Shown piece by piece: positions 33,099-40,109 of a stretch of 57,070 nucleotides of DNA. How positions within the stretch are numbered: position 1 is the first letter of the stretch; each line of letters starts with the position of its first letter. Made by a program: the position numbers and the translations under genes. Source of the DNA: Parcubacteria group bacterium GW2011_GWC1_45_14 (lineage in GTDB: Bacteria > Patescibacteriota > Minisyncoccia > Moranbacterales > GWC2-37-73); assembly GCA_001001345.1 (NCBI GenBank), contig LCKI01000001.1:64339-121408 (forward strand). Reading direction: 5' to 3'. The notes beneath the pieces were generated by a model, which was given only the letters and a program-made list of their open reading frames with translations, was not told the DNA's origin and did no database searches.

Positions 33099-33464
33099 AT
33101 GAAACATAGAGTAAAAGGAAGAAAATTCAGCAGGCTCAAGGGCCAAAGGACAGCATTCCTCAAGACGCTTGTCGGAAGCTTGATAGTGAAAGAGAAAATC
33201 ACTACCACCGAGGCAAGGGCTAAGGAGATCAAGGGTATTGTCGACAGGATGGTAGGCAAGGCTCTTAAGATCAAAAAGGATGAATCCAAGAAAGTCTCGG
33301 TCATCAGGGATCTTCGAAAGCACATGCCTCTCGTGGCCGTGAAGAAGCTTTCAAGCGATTTCACTGGCAAATTCGAGGGTAGGGCAAGCGGATTCGTGAG
33401 GGTTATCAAGCTCGAGAGAAGAAAAGGGGATAGCGCCAAAATGGCGGTTATAGAATTTGTGTAG
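33099..33464 (+). CDS. rplQ: 50S ribosomal protein L17
   Basis: 121 aa, full length: MKHRVKGRKFSRLKGQRTAF, then LVGSLIVKEKITTTEARAKE and the C-terminal GFVRVIKLERRKGDSAKMAVIEFV. It binds 23S rRNA near the exit tunnel. Close to rpoA (24 nt), so co-transcribed. Confidence 0.97.
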   Translation: MKHRVKGRKFSRLKGQRTAFLKTLVGSLIVKEKITTTEARAKEIKGIVDRMVGKALKIKKDESKKVSVIRDLRKHMPLVAVKKLSSDFTGKFEGRASGFVRVIKLERRKGDSAKMAVIEFV

Positions 33465-33468
33465 TCTC

Positions 33469-33560
33469 TACGAATTACGAATTTGTACGAATTTACGAAT
33501 ATACAAATTGGAATTATTAGCAATTCGCGGATTCGCATTTATTTGCGGATTAGCATAATA
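33469..33560. repeat. Word-repeat spacer between rplQ and rplM
   Basis: Four imperfect copies of TACGAATTT-like words (33469-33509), then ATTAGCAATTCGCGGATTCGC and TTTGCGGATTAGC (33519-33560), which partly complement them. Words are shared with 15970-16020. Confidence 0.6.
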
Positions 33561-33572
33561 TAGTGAAACAAT

Positions 33573-33959
33573 ATGGAAAGAAAAATTCATTTATTTGACG
33601 CCAAGGGAAAGGTTCTCGGAAGGCTCGCGACTGAAGTGGCGCGGGTTTTGAGTGGGAAGAACAAGGTTGATTACACTCCACATGTCGACGGAGGTGATAT
33701 TGTCGTGGTCATAAACACCGAAAAGATCGTGGTGACCGGAAACAAGATGGAAGACAAGATTTACCACAGATTCAGCGGTTATCCTGGTGGAATAACCTCG
33801 ATCGCCCTTAAGGATTTGTTGGAGAAGGATGCTACCAAAGTCATGATGAACGCGGTCAACGGAATGCTCCCGAAGAACAAGCTTCGCGACAGGATGATGA
33901 CAAGGCTCCACCCGATCGTCGGCAGCGAGCATCAATACAAGATAGACGTAACGCACTAA
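33573..33959 (+). CDS. rplM: 50S ribosomal protein L13
   Basis: 128 aa, about 14 shorter than most. Conserved DAKGKVLGRLATEVARVLSGKNK, VDGGDIVVVINTEKI and NAVNGMLPKNKLRDRMMTRL are present. The truncation lies at the C-terminal tail. An early 23S assembly protein, normally paired with S9 as here. Confidence 0.97.
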   Translation: MERKIHLFDAKGKVLGRLATEVARVLSGKNKVDYTPHVDGGDIVVVINTEKIVVTGNKMEDKIYHRFSGYPGGITSIALKDLLEKDATKVMMNAVNGMLPKNKLRDRMMTRLHPIVGSEHQYKIDVTH

Positions 33960-33962
33960 AGG

Positions 33963-34079
33963 AATTAAAAAATCAAAAATCAAAATGCAAAATTATGGAG
34001 TCGCTCCGCGACGACATCGCAAGGATTATAAGTGAAGCGAATACCGCAATTTTAAATTTTGACTTTTAAATTTTGAATT
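33963..34079. repeat. Inverted AT-arm element with GC core before rpsI
   Basis: Arm AATTAAAAAATCAAAAATCA (33963 on) opposes TTTTAAATTTTGACTTTTAA (to 34079). The core GGAGTCGCTCCGCGACGACA resembles the core at 30747-30848 (GGAGTCTCGCTCC). It splits the L13-S9 pair, which normally sits tight. Confidence 0.65.
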
Positions 34080-34088
34080 ATTTATCAT

Positions 34089-34643
34089 ATGGCAGTTAAA
34101 AAAGAAGCGAAAAAAGCCCCGGCCAAGAAAGCCCCAGCCAAGAAAGCTGCGGCCAAGAAGGCCGCTCCGAAAAAAGCCGAAGCGAAAGTTGAGGTTAAGG
34201 CGGAGGTAAAAGAAGTGAAAGCGAAAGTTGAGAAGAAAATCTCAGCCAAATACTTTTACGGTGTCGGAAGAAGGAAGACCTCGGTCGCCCAAGTCAGGCT
34301 TTATGAGAATGACAAGGCTACTGACGCTGACTTGGTCATCAATGACAAGGAAATGAAAGATTATTTCCCGACTTTGGCCCAGCAGAACGTGATGACCGCT
34401 CCTCTTAAAGGGATCGGAATGCACGGAAAATTCACCATGACGGCTCTCGTCAAAGGAGGAGGGATGACCGGACAGGTGGAGGCTGTACAATTGGGAATAT
34501 CTAGGGCTTTGGTCGCATTCGACGAATCCCTTAAGAAATCCCTTCGGGATAACGGATTCCTTACTCGCGACGCGAGAAAGGTGGAAAGAAAGAAACCTGG
34601 ACTCAAAAAAGCAAGACGCGCCCCACAATGGGCAAAAAGATAA
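34089..34643 (+). CDS. rpsI: 30S ribosomal protein S9 with Lys/Ala-rich extension
   Basis: 184 aa against about 130. Residues 1-52 are almost only Lys, Ala, Pro, Glu and Val (KKAPAKKAPAKKAAAKKAA). The body starts at YFYGVGRRKTSVAQVRLY and ends with KKPGLKKARRAPQWAKR, the tail that reaches the P-site tRNA anticodon. The extension is of the histone-H1-like type that can bind RNA nonspecifically. Its stop codon lies in the 5' shoulder of a terminator. Confidence 0.97.
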   Translation: MAVKKEAKKAPAKKAPAKKAAAKKAAPKKAEAKVEVKAEVKEVKAKVEKKISAKYFYGVGRRKTSVAQVRLYENDKATDADLVINDKEMKDYFPTLAQQNVMTAPLKGIGMHGKFTMTALVKGGGMTGQVEAVQLGISRALVAFDESLKKSLRDNGFLTRDARKVERKKPGLKKARRAPQWAKR

Positions 34644-34665
34644 AAACGCTTCGGCGTTTTTTCTT
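34642..34665 (+). terminator. Terminator of the ribosomal operon
   Basis: AAAAACGC-TTCG-GCGTTTTTT with a UUCG tetraloop. The shoulders extend it to CCACAAT...ATTGTGG (34623-34679), which includes the last rpsI codons. Confidence 0.88.
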
Positions 34666-34686
34666 TTTGGCTATTGTGGATTGGAA

Positions 34687-34762
34687 AGGGGTCGGGAAAA
34701 CGAAAGTTTTCCTGGGGTGGAAGTATTGAAACCGCAAGGTTTCAAGGAGCAAAGCGACCCCT
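34687..34762 (+). ncRNA. Three-way-junction structured element
   Basis: P1: AGGGGTCG (34687-34694) with CGACCCCT (34755-34762). P2: GGAAAAC-GAAA-GTTTTCC (34695-34712). P3: TTGAAACC-GCAA-GGTTTCAA (34726-34745). P2 and P3 end in GNRA tetraloops. Joining strands are TGGGGTGGAAGTA and GGAGCAAAG. Followed by the second terminator copy. Whether it is transcribed RNA or a DNA element is not known; I match it to no family. Confidence 0.55.
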
Positions 34763-34941
34763 CATTGGGCAAAAAGATAAAAACGCTTCGGCGTTTTTAT
34801 CTTTTTTATGTCATTAATTGAAGGGTTATTTGCAACTATTTCCGGCCTGTTTTGTAGTATATTTATCAGCAATCTTCAAATAGAAACAGTTCATTTAACA
34901 AAGCCCCATATTTTTGCTTCAGGGGTGGAAAGGAGTAAGCC

Positions 34942-35475
34942 ATGTCGACAGCACAGATATTCAACTGCATATTGGGAGAATGGATCAGGGAAATAACCCA
35001 ACTGATCAATGAAGTGAAAGCAGGACGCGTTGAAGCCCAAACCAAGGTCGTGGAGTGGATGAAGTTCTTCATGATTCTCTCCCGGGAAATCAAGAATCAT
35101 CCATTCGACAAGAAGACGGCGGGAAATATGCAGGATATTGTCGATGAATTGAAAGGCGACAACTTCTTTTTTCTCGAGGGCAGGGAACATTTCATCGAGA
35201 GGATAGGTGACGTTGTCCATCTGTTGGAAGTCGGCGATTGGGTTTGGGCGAGATGTGACGGCCACCTTCAGGAACTTCTCGGCAGGGTGGAGGACGTCGA
35301 TCACGAGCATCTCCAAGCACTGGTCCTATTCATGGAGGAGGATTTCCCGGGGAACAGGGGATTACAGAGCCCCAATGCTTGCGTTTTATTCCCTGATATT
35401 CTCAGGATCGAGAATGATTCCGGGGTGATAGGCACAAAGTCTTGGGTGATGGAGCAATACAAGCAAGTCGTCTAA
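34942..35475 (+). CDS. Soluble protein of unknown function
   Basis: 177 aa; AAAGGAG 7 nt upstream sets the start. Mostly helical and acidic in the first 110 residues (IREITQLINEVKAGRVEAQTKV, LSREIKNHPFDKK, MQDIVDELKGDN). Then a compact end with two cysteines (WARCDGH, NACVLFP). No signal peptide or membrane segment. I recognise no family. It is a one-gene unit with its own terminator, after the structured element at 34687-34762. Confidence 0.72.
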   Translation: MSTAQIFNCILGEWIREITQLINEVKAGRVEAQTKVVEWMKFFMILSREIKNHPFDKKTAGNMQDIVDELKGDNFFFLEGREHFIERIGDVVHLLEVGDWVWARCDGHLQELLGRVEDVDHEHLQALVLFMEEDFPGNRGLQSPNACVLFPDILRIENDSGVIGTKSWVMEQYKQVV

Positions 35476-35503
35476 AAAATTCCTTCTTTCGGATGCAATA
35501 ATG

Positions 35504-35540
35504 AATTCCCTCCCGCAGATTTCTCGGAAGGGGATTTTTC
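35504..35540 (+). terminator. Rho-independent terminator
   Basis: AATTCCCTCCCG pairs with CGGAAGGGGATT (one mismatch, one wobble), followed by a T run. Ends the 177-aa gene. Confidence 0.7.
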
Positions 35541-35564
35541 TGTTTGGAAATTTCCCGGGTAAGG

Positions 35565-35592
35565 AAAAAGCCCCCGGAATTCCGAAGGGCTT
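35565..35592 (-). terminator. Terminator of the zinc-finger membrane gene
   Basis: On the minus strand GAAGCCCTTCGG-AATT-CCGGGGGCTTTTT, 12 nt after the stop. Confidence 0.78.
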
Positions 35593-35603
35593 CAATTGAT
35601 GCT

Positions 35604-36107
35604 TCATTGGAGAGTCTTTATAGTCAGTTTTTCGTGGACGCTTTTGCAATACGAGCATGTTTCCATATGCACCGCGATCGCGATGGTTTCCTTGTTGGAG
35701 AGTTTCCCGTGAGTAAAGAGTGATATTTTTTCCAGTCCGGGGCAGTCGCAAATTTCATTGCCACAGCCGCATTTACTTTCGCATTCCCGCATTGATTTCC
35801 TCCGTTGCTTTTTATGTGAGGAATTTTTCTTTGTTATTATCATTGAAACGATCCGGGTGAATAGTAATGAAAACAGCAAGGTTAGGATGAAAAAAGGGAT
35901 GATACGGACCAGTTCCAGGGGTTTCTCCATGAGAATATGGTAAATTATTGTCACGACAAGAGAGTAGAACAATGTCCAAACTGCCTGATGGAGAAAGATC
36001 GTCAACCAGTCATATTTTTGTTCCTCGGTGTAAATTAAACTGATTTTGATAAGCACCCTTAGGTAATATGCAGTTACGGTAATGAGAAGTATCAAATAGA
36101 TGGTCAT
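35604..36107 (-). CDS. Membrane protein with anti-sigma-like zinc finger
   Basis: 167 aa; GGAGGG precedes the ATG. Residues 1-95 carry three hydrophobic segments (YLILLITVTAYYL, IFLHQAVWTLFYSLVVTIIY, IIPFFILTLLFSLLF). A basic stretch (KKQRRKSMRE) then leads to a cysteine-rich tail: CESKCGCGNEICDCPGLEKI, then HMETCSYCKSV. The spacing C...LSNKE...H-x3-C-x2-C resembles the ZAS/zf-HC2 domain of anti-sigma factors, which normally precedes the membrane helix; here it follows it. No sigma factor gene is nearby. It may sense redox or metal state. Confidence 0.7.
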   Translation of the reverse strand: MTIYLILLITVTAYYLRVLIKISLIYTEEQKYDWLTIFLHQAVWTLFYSLVVTIIYHILMEKPLELVRIIPFFILTLLFSLLFTRIVSMIITKKNSSHKKQRRKSMRECESKCGCGNEICDCPGLEKISLFTHGKLSNKETIAIAVHMETCSYCKSVHEKLTIKTLQ

Positions 36108-36227
36108 TGGACCCTCCCTGGTGATATTTTTTAAAGTGCTATTAATGATATGGTTATCTATCGTATTTTATGGCATATTGCAATAAAATACGAAAAAAGT
36201 CAAGCCATAAAAATAAAAGGAGAAAGC

Positions 36228-36256
36228 TCGACAGGTTTCAATAGGGATGCTAGAAT
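36228..36256 (+). promoter_or_regulatory. Sigma70-type promoter, extended -10
   Basis: TCGACA, 17-nt spacer, TAGAAT preceded by TGC. It lies 58 nt before the 95-aa gene and matches the design at 2312-2340. Confidence 0.6.
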
Positions 36257-36313
36257 TCGCTCACGATAAGCCGTAGCCCTTTTAATAACCGATGATAGCA
36301 GAAGGAGGTCGAG

Positions 36314-36601
36314 ATGGACTTTAGGCGCCAGTGTAAAATTTTAGGGGAAAATATGGTTATGATAACCATAGTCCCGAATGCTAGCAGTGGGCATCCTGAT
36401 TTGGCCCAAAACCTCAAAAAGAAGATTTTGGAGGAAACAGGATTTGCCGAAAATCAGGTCAAGCGTTATTTCTCAGCCGTTTTTCCGGACGGTCCATTGG
36501 AAGGCCATTGTTACGTGGAACTGCAAATAGAGTATGACCTGAGCGAAGAAGAACTTCTCCGGCGCCTTAAAGAAAGACGTTACGAGGAAATAAAGCTTTG
36601 A
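36314..36601 (+). CDS. Small soluble protein of unknown function
   Basis: 95 aa; AAGGAGG stands 6 nt before the ATG. Charged and helical, ending with LSEEELLRRLKERRYEEIKL. No signal, membrane segment or cysteine pair other than CKI near the start and one in GHCYVEL. No family recognised. It has its own promoter and terminator. Confidence 0.65.
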   Translation: MDFRRQCKILGENMVMITIVPNASSGHPDLAQNLKKKILEETGFAENQVKRYFSAVFPDGPLEGHCYVELQIEYDLSEEELLRRLKERRYEEIKL

Positions 36602-36617
36602 AAGTGATTTTGTTTTC

Positions 36618-36651
36618 AAAAAGGCGGATACAGCTGTATTCGCCTTTTTTC
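36618..36651 (+). terminator. Rho-independent terminator
   Basis: AAAAAGGCGGATACAG and CTGTATTCGCCTTTTTT form a long stem with one mismatch. Confidence 0.85.
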
Positions 36652-36670
36652 ATTTTTTCGCCAAAGAAAA

Positions 36671-36700
36671 AAAGTCCCCAGGAATCTTCCTGAGGACTTT
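36671..36700 (-). terminator. Terminator, probably for a minus-strand unit
   Basis: AAAGTCCCCAGGAA-TC-TTCCTGAGGACTTT, 13 of 14 bp paired. On the minus strand it is followed by TTTTTCTTTGG and lies 25 nt after the stop of the frame at 36726. Confidence 0.65.
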
Positions 36701-36725
36701 CGTTTTTCCCGAAAGATTTTTCGGT

Positions 36726-36893
36726 TCAGCAGCTTTGGCCAGCGTTGGCGTTGGCGAGTATCTCTTTGACGAGTTGAATATTCACAGGATTCCCTTCGAA
36801 GACCCCTATGGCCATCACAGCTTCAGGGAGGGGATTGTTGATTTCAATAAGAAAAGTGAAAGCAATTATTTGGTATTCTTTAAAAGATGCCAA
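36726..36893 (-). pseudogene. Small minus-strand ORF or gene remnant
   Basis: A frame of about 55 codons from a TTG at 36893 (open further upstream, overlapping the divergent GIY-YIG gene). It ends in a plausible protein sequence (FTFLIEINNPLPEAVMAIGV, KEILANANAGQSC) and a real terminator. There is no ATG with a Shine-Dalgarno. I think it is the 3' end of a gene whose front was lost, but a small real gene is possible. Confidence 0.3.
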
Positions 36894-36924
36894 TAACGGA
36901 TTAGCCGCGAGTAGAAGCAGTTTT

Positions 36925-36953
36925 TTGTTTTGTTTGTGAAAGCGCGATACAAT
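36925..36953 (+). promoter_or_regulatory. Promoter of the GIY-YIG gene
   Basis: TTGTTT, 17-nt spacer, TACAAT. The predicted start site (about 36960) coincides with the ATG at 36960, suggesting a leaderless mRNA. Confidence 0.55.
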
Positions 36954-36959
36954 ACGGAT

Positions 36960-37226
36960 ATGAAAAAGATAACTTTCGAAAGCATGTACTATCTTTATAT
37001 CCTTGAATGTTCCGATGGGAGTTTGTATACGGGAATCGCTGTCGATGTGGAAAAAAGGCTCGCGGAGCACAACGACTCAAGAAGGGGCGCGAAGTATACG
37101 AAAGCCAGAAGGCCGGTGAAATTGGTGTTTTCAAAAAAATTCAAAAACAGGTCCGCCGCTTCCAAGGAGGAGGCTCGGATCAAGAATTTGTCCCGGAAAG
37201 AGAAATTGGAACTTATAAAAGCTTGA
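36960..37226 (+). CDS. GIY-YIG nuclease domain protein (YhbQ-like)
   Basis: 88 aa, a single GIY-YIG domain: YYLYILECSDGSLYTGIAVDVEKRL holds the GIY (here YTG) strand and the Arg, and the following AEHNDSRRGAKYTKARRP and EEARIKNLSRKEKLELI match the UPF0213/YhbQ group. These act on or bind DNA. An alternative start is ATG 36984 (MYYLYILEC), the more common N-terminus in the group. The stop is 3 nt from the next gene's ATG. Confidence 0.9.
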   Translation: MKKITFESMYYLYILECSDGSLYTGIAVDVEKRLAEHNDSRRGAKYTKARRPVKLVFSKKFKNRSAASKEEARIKNLSRKEKLELIKA

Positions 37227-37229
37227 GTC

Positions 37230-37535
37230 ATGGATTCTTTCGAAATAAAAATGCGCGGGAAAGTCTGGCTTTATGAGGGTGGAAAATCCGCATGGCATTT
37301 CATCTTGCTTCCTAAGGGAAAATCAAGGGACATGAGGGAATTTTTTTCCGGTATGGAAAGGGGATTCGGTTCGCTTCCGGTCGAAGTCACGATCCGGAAG
37401 ACCACCTGGCGGACTTCCATTTTTCCGGACAGCAAAGAGGGCGCATATCTCCTCCCCCTTAAATATGAAGTTCGCAATAAGGAGAGCATCAAGGCCGGGG
37501 ACATGGTCACGTTCATCCTGAAAGTCCTCGTTTAG
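37230..37535 (+). CDS. DUF1905 domain protein
   Basis: 101 aa matching the small beta-barrel DUF1905: WLYEGGKSAWHFILLPKG, GFGSLPVEVTIRKTTWRTSIFP, YLLPLKYEVRNKESIKAGD and a final VTFILKV. Function unknown in all lineages. Nearly coupled to the GIY-YIG gene (3 nt), so it belongs to the same transcript. Confidence 0.88.
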   Translation: MDSFEIKMRGKVWLYEGGKSAWHFILLPKGKSRDMREFFSGMERGFGSLPVEVTIRKTTWRTSIFPDSKEGAYLLPLKYEVRNKESIKAGDMVTFILKVLV

Positions 37536-37561
37536 GAAAATTTTTAAAAAAACAAAAACAT

Positions 37562-37846
37562 ATGGAAAAAAAACTGCTTATTGTCATGGCGATATTCGTA
37601 TCGATAAACCTCATCGCTTTTCTCATTATGTTTTTGGACAAGTTGAAATCGAGAAAAAAAGGAGTAGAGAGAATTTCCGAGGGTCTCTTGTTTTTCATGG
37701 CGGCGGCTTTTGGGAGCGTCGGGGTGTATACCGGCATGTTCGCTTTCAGGCATAAAACCCAGAAATGGTATTTTCTTCTTGGTATACCCTTGCTTATGCT
37801 CCAAAACGGAGCCATTTTGTATCTAGCGTATTTGTTTTTGATTTGA
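37562..37846 (+). CDS. DUF1294 membrane protein
   Basis: 94 aa. Three hydrophobic helices and the DUF1294 signatures: MFLDKLKSRKKGVERISEGLL (D-K-x2-A/S..R..E..L), GSVGVYTGMFAFRHKTQKWYF (G-x-x-G...-F-R-H-K-T). Function unknown. Third gene of the GIY-YIG operon (26 nt after DUF1905). Confidence 0.87.
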   Translation: MEKKLLIVMAIFVSINLIAFLIMFLDKLKSRKKGVERISEGLLFFMAAAFGSVGVYTGMFAFRHKTQKWYFLLGIPLLMLQNGAILYLAYLFLI

Positions 37847-37940
37847 AATATATTTTTCCTTTTGACAGAAAGTAAGAGATCATTGAAAAGTTTGTATTAC
37901 ATTGCATGAGAGTTTCTAAGAAGAGATTATTTTCAATTAC

Positions 37941-38495
37941 ATGGATTATTTATCCGAAAACTTCAAAAGATTTTTGCTTTCGACGACTGCGATGCTGTTG
38001 GGATCGGTGCTGTTTTTCGGAGGAGTCGCGCCGGTCCTGGCCAACGATGTCGTTTTCGGACTGAGTGACGGCAGCGAGCCCGAGATAGGCCTACTCAAAG
38101 ACAAATCTTCGATTAAAGGTAAGAAGGGAAAATATATAGACATTAGTTTGTCAAAACAGACCCTTACTCTTTACAAAGACGGAAAGCCGGCGGGATCTTA
38201 TGTTATTTCTTCCGGCAAAAAATCGATGGCCACGCCGAAAGGAAATTTCAAAATTTATAATAAAGCCAAAAGGGCCTGGTCTGACGAGTATGGGCTGTAT
38301 ATGCCATATTGGATGGCATTCACGCCTTCAGGTTCTCACGGCATACACGAGCTTCCTGAATGGCCCAGTGGTTACAAGGAGGGTGCCGGTCACTTGGGTA
38401 TTCCGGTTTCGCATGGCTGCGTGAGGCTCGGAGTAGGTGCGGCCAAAAAGGTTTATGATTGGGCTCCGATAGGTACGCCTGTGATAATCCATTAA
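37941..38495 (+). CDS. L,D-transpeptidase (YkuD)
   Basis: 184 aa. The N-terminal segment LLSTTAMLLGSVLFFGGVAPVLA is a signal peptide or anchor. The catalytic domain begins at KYIDISLSKQTLTLYKDGK and contains MATPKGNFKIYNK, GIHELPEW and the active-site SHGCVRL (Cys near residue 164). It forms 3-3 cross-links in peptidoglycan or attaches proteins to it, outside the membrane. Full-length for a minimal YkuD domain. Confidence 0.93.
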   Translation: MDYLSENFKRFLLSTTAMLLGSVLFFGGVAPVLANDVVFGLSDGSEPEIGLLKDKSSIKGKKGKYIDISLSKQTLTLYKDGKPAGSYVISSGKKSMATPKGNFKIYNKAKRAWSDEYGLYMPYWMAFTPSGSHGIHELPEWPSGYKEGAGHLGIPVSHGCVRLGVGAAKKVYDWAPIGTPVIIH

Positions 38496-38509
38496 GGAGC
38501 AGCAGACGA

Positions 38510-38536
38510 GGGATTCCGCTAAGAGATCCTTTTTTG
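38510..38536 (+). terminator. Weak terminator after the transpeptidase gene
   Basis: GGGAT...ATCC short stem followed by TTTTTT. The short stem makes it uncertain. Confidence 0.35.
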
Positions 38537-38626
38537 CGGTTCGTTCTGGCGACCGTGTGGTATAATGGCCATATCGACGGAACTTTTTCCTGCGATTAAC
38601 AAGTTAACTCTCATAAGAATAAAGAC

Positions 38627-39229
38627 ATGGATTTCAGCAATAAATTACGGAACCACTTGGTTGTAGAGCTTTTGTCATTAGTATTGATTTATATTTTCTG
38701 GCTTTCTGGTATAGGACTTAACCGTTCCGTGGCCGCGGTTTCATTCGTGCTGCTTTTTCTGGTACTTATCATAGGGCCCATCATGAAACTCTGGCGTCCG
38801 GTTGTGGAGCACCTCCCATGGGAGATGCCTTGGAGCTGGAGGGGCGAACTGGGAATTTGGTTTTTTCTGCTCTCACTTGCACATGTGGGATTGGTTATGT
38901 ATGACAGGGAGGGATTAGGAACATTGCGCTTGGCGGATTATTTGGGACTGGTCGCACTTTTCTGGGCTTTGGTTTTGACGGCTACTTCTTTTGAAAAGGT
39001 CATCAAATTCATCGGGGTCAAGTCGTGGAAATGGCTGCACTCTTTTGCTTATGTGATTTTCTACTTGGTCGGTTTTCACACCATAAACCACGCCTTCTTG
39101 AGGACCGGGAGGCCTGACAGTTGGATCCATTGGTCATATCTGGTCATGATAACTGTCGTTATCGTTCTGCAAATTTCCGCTTTTGCCAGAGAAGTCGTCC
39201 TTTATCGTAAAAGTCTCAAGAGCGAATAA
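38627..39229 (+). CDS. Ferric reductase-like transmembrane protein (MsrQ-type)
   Basis: 200 aa with about six helices. The haem-binding pattern of the ferric reductase/MsrQ family is visible: SWRGELGIWFFLLSLAHVG and WKWLHSFAYVIFYLVGFHTINH, giving three to four histidines in the expected helices. No flavin or NADPH domain is attached. MsrQ passes electrons to the periplasmic sulfoxide reductase MsrP, but no msrP is in the window, so the partner is unknown. It ends 2 nt before the next ATG. Confidence 0.8.
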   Translation: MDFSNKLRNHLVVELLSLVLIYIFWLSGIGLNRSVAAVSFVLLFLVLIIGPIMKLWRPVVEHLPWEMPWSWRGELGIWFFLLSLAHVGLVMYDREGLGTLRLADYLGLVALFWALVLTATSFEKVIKFIGVKSWKWLHSFAYVIFYLVGFHTINHAFLRTGRPDSWIHWSYLVMITVVIVLQISAFAREVVLYRKSLKSE

Positions 39230-39231
39230 GT

Positions 39232-39627
39232 ATGTATAAAGTGAGCCGCGAACAATTTGAGAAAATCGTCGATGAAGGCATCAGCGAAATCCCTGGAAAA
39301 TTTTTAGCAAAATTGGACAACGTGGTCATTGTCGTGGAAAATGATCCGACAAAGGAGCAGGAAAAAGAGTTGGAAATTCGCAAGGGATGGACGCTGTTCG
39401 GACTTTATGAAGGAATCCCGCAGGCTGAGCGCGGAGACCATTATTACGGCGTTCTGCCGGACAAGATTACTATTTTTAAAAATCCCATAGAAGAGGAAGC
39501 TGGATCGGAAGGTGAGATAAAAAAGATCGTCAGTGAAACGGTCTGGCATGAGATAGCGCATCATTTCGGCTTGGACGAAGAAGAGGTGGAGCGTGCCGAA
39601 AAGGCGAAAAAAGGCCGCGTATCATGA
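39232..39627 (+). CDS. Minimal zinc metallopeptidase (DUF1025-like)
   Basis: 131 aa. The zincin signature is HEIAHHFGLDEEEV (H-E-x2-H-x2-G-x4-E) near the C-terminus, preceded by LFGLYEGIPQAERG and PDKITIFKNPIE, both typical of this 'minimal gluzincin' group. No signal peptide, so cytoplasmic. Substrates are unknown. It begins 2 nt after the reductase gene, so the two are translationally linked. Confidence 0.88.
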   Translation: MYKVSREQFEKIVDEGISEIPGKFLAKLDNVVIVVENDPTKEQEKELEIRKGWTLFGLYEGIPQAERGDHYYGVLPDKITIFKNPIEEEAGSEGEIKKIVSETVWHEIAHHFGLDEEEVERAEKAKKGRVS

Positions 39628-39698
39628 TCAAATGAAATCCTGAGCTGAGTTTATTTGTAGTACGGGCAGAACTTTTCCAACTCCAAAGGAGGTTTTCC

Positions 39699-40031
39699 GT
39701 GGACGGTTATGAGGAGATGAAAAATCTTTGGGAGAATGATCCCGAAGAATTCGAAAGAAGGCGCTTGGAGCTGATTGAGCTGTTGATTGCCAAGGCTCCC
39801 GCTGAAAAGCAGATAGGCTTGCGTCGGCTCCAGTGGGAGATAGACGGGATATGCATCCGTTCAAAAAATCCTCTCCAGCGGCTGCAGAATTTCCAAGATT
39901 TCTTCATGAAAAGGGTTTACGGTGAGAGCGGAGCTCTTTTGAAAATTTCCCGTTGCTGCAGGGAAGTGATCGACTTGATGAAGGGGGATGTCATTGCAAA
40001 AAAGAAAGCCTCCTTGAAAGTCGTGAAATAG
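39699..40031 (+). CDS. DUF3135-like protein
   Basis: 110 aa from a GTG, fixed by AAAGGAGG 7 nt upstream. LWENDPEEFERRRLELIELLIAKAPAEKQIGLRRLQWEID fits DUF3135 (DP..FE..R...I..AP...q..L..LQw.iD), and the knPLQRLQNF part follows. This family is best known from Gammaproteobacteria, so horizontal transfer is likely. Function unknown. It is a one-gene unit: the terminator hairpin starts at the stop. Confidence 0.8.
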   Translation: MDGYEEMKNLWENDPEEFERRRLELIELLIAKAPAEKQIGLRRLQWEIDGICIRSKNPLQRLQNFQDFFMKRVYGESGALLKISRCCREVIDLMKGDVIAKKKASLKVVK

Positions 40032-40055
40032 GCCGGGCAATGCTCGGCTTTTTCT
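40032..40055 (+). terminator. Terminator of the DUF3135 gene
   Basis: GCCGGGC-AAT-GCTCGGC followed by TTTTTCTTT, starting right after the stop codon. Confidence 0.78.
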
Positions 40056-40109
40056 TTCGCGCAAGATAGAGGGGAATATTTTTTTTAAAAAAATATATAT
40101 CACGCGGAT

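Larger units (their letters stand above)
34629..34798. repeat. 33-nt direct repeat of the rpsI tail plus terminator
   Basis: TGGGCAAAAAGATAAAAACG followed by CTTCGGCGTTTTT occurs at 34629-34661 (last rpsI codons, stop and terminator) and again at 34766-34798, outside any gene. The two copies flank the three-way-junction element. Confidence 0.85.

Noticed and set aside
34866-35316. Minus-strand ORFs of 75 and 141 aa opposite the 177-aa gene
   Set aside because: The plus-strand gene has a strong Shine-Dalgarno and terminator; the opposite frames have neither.
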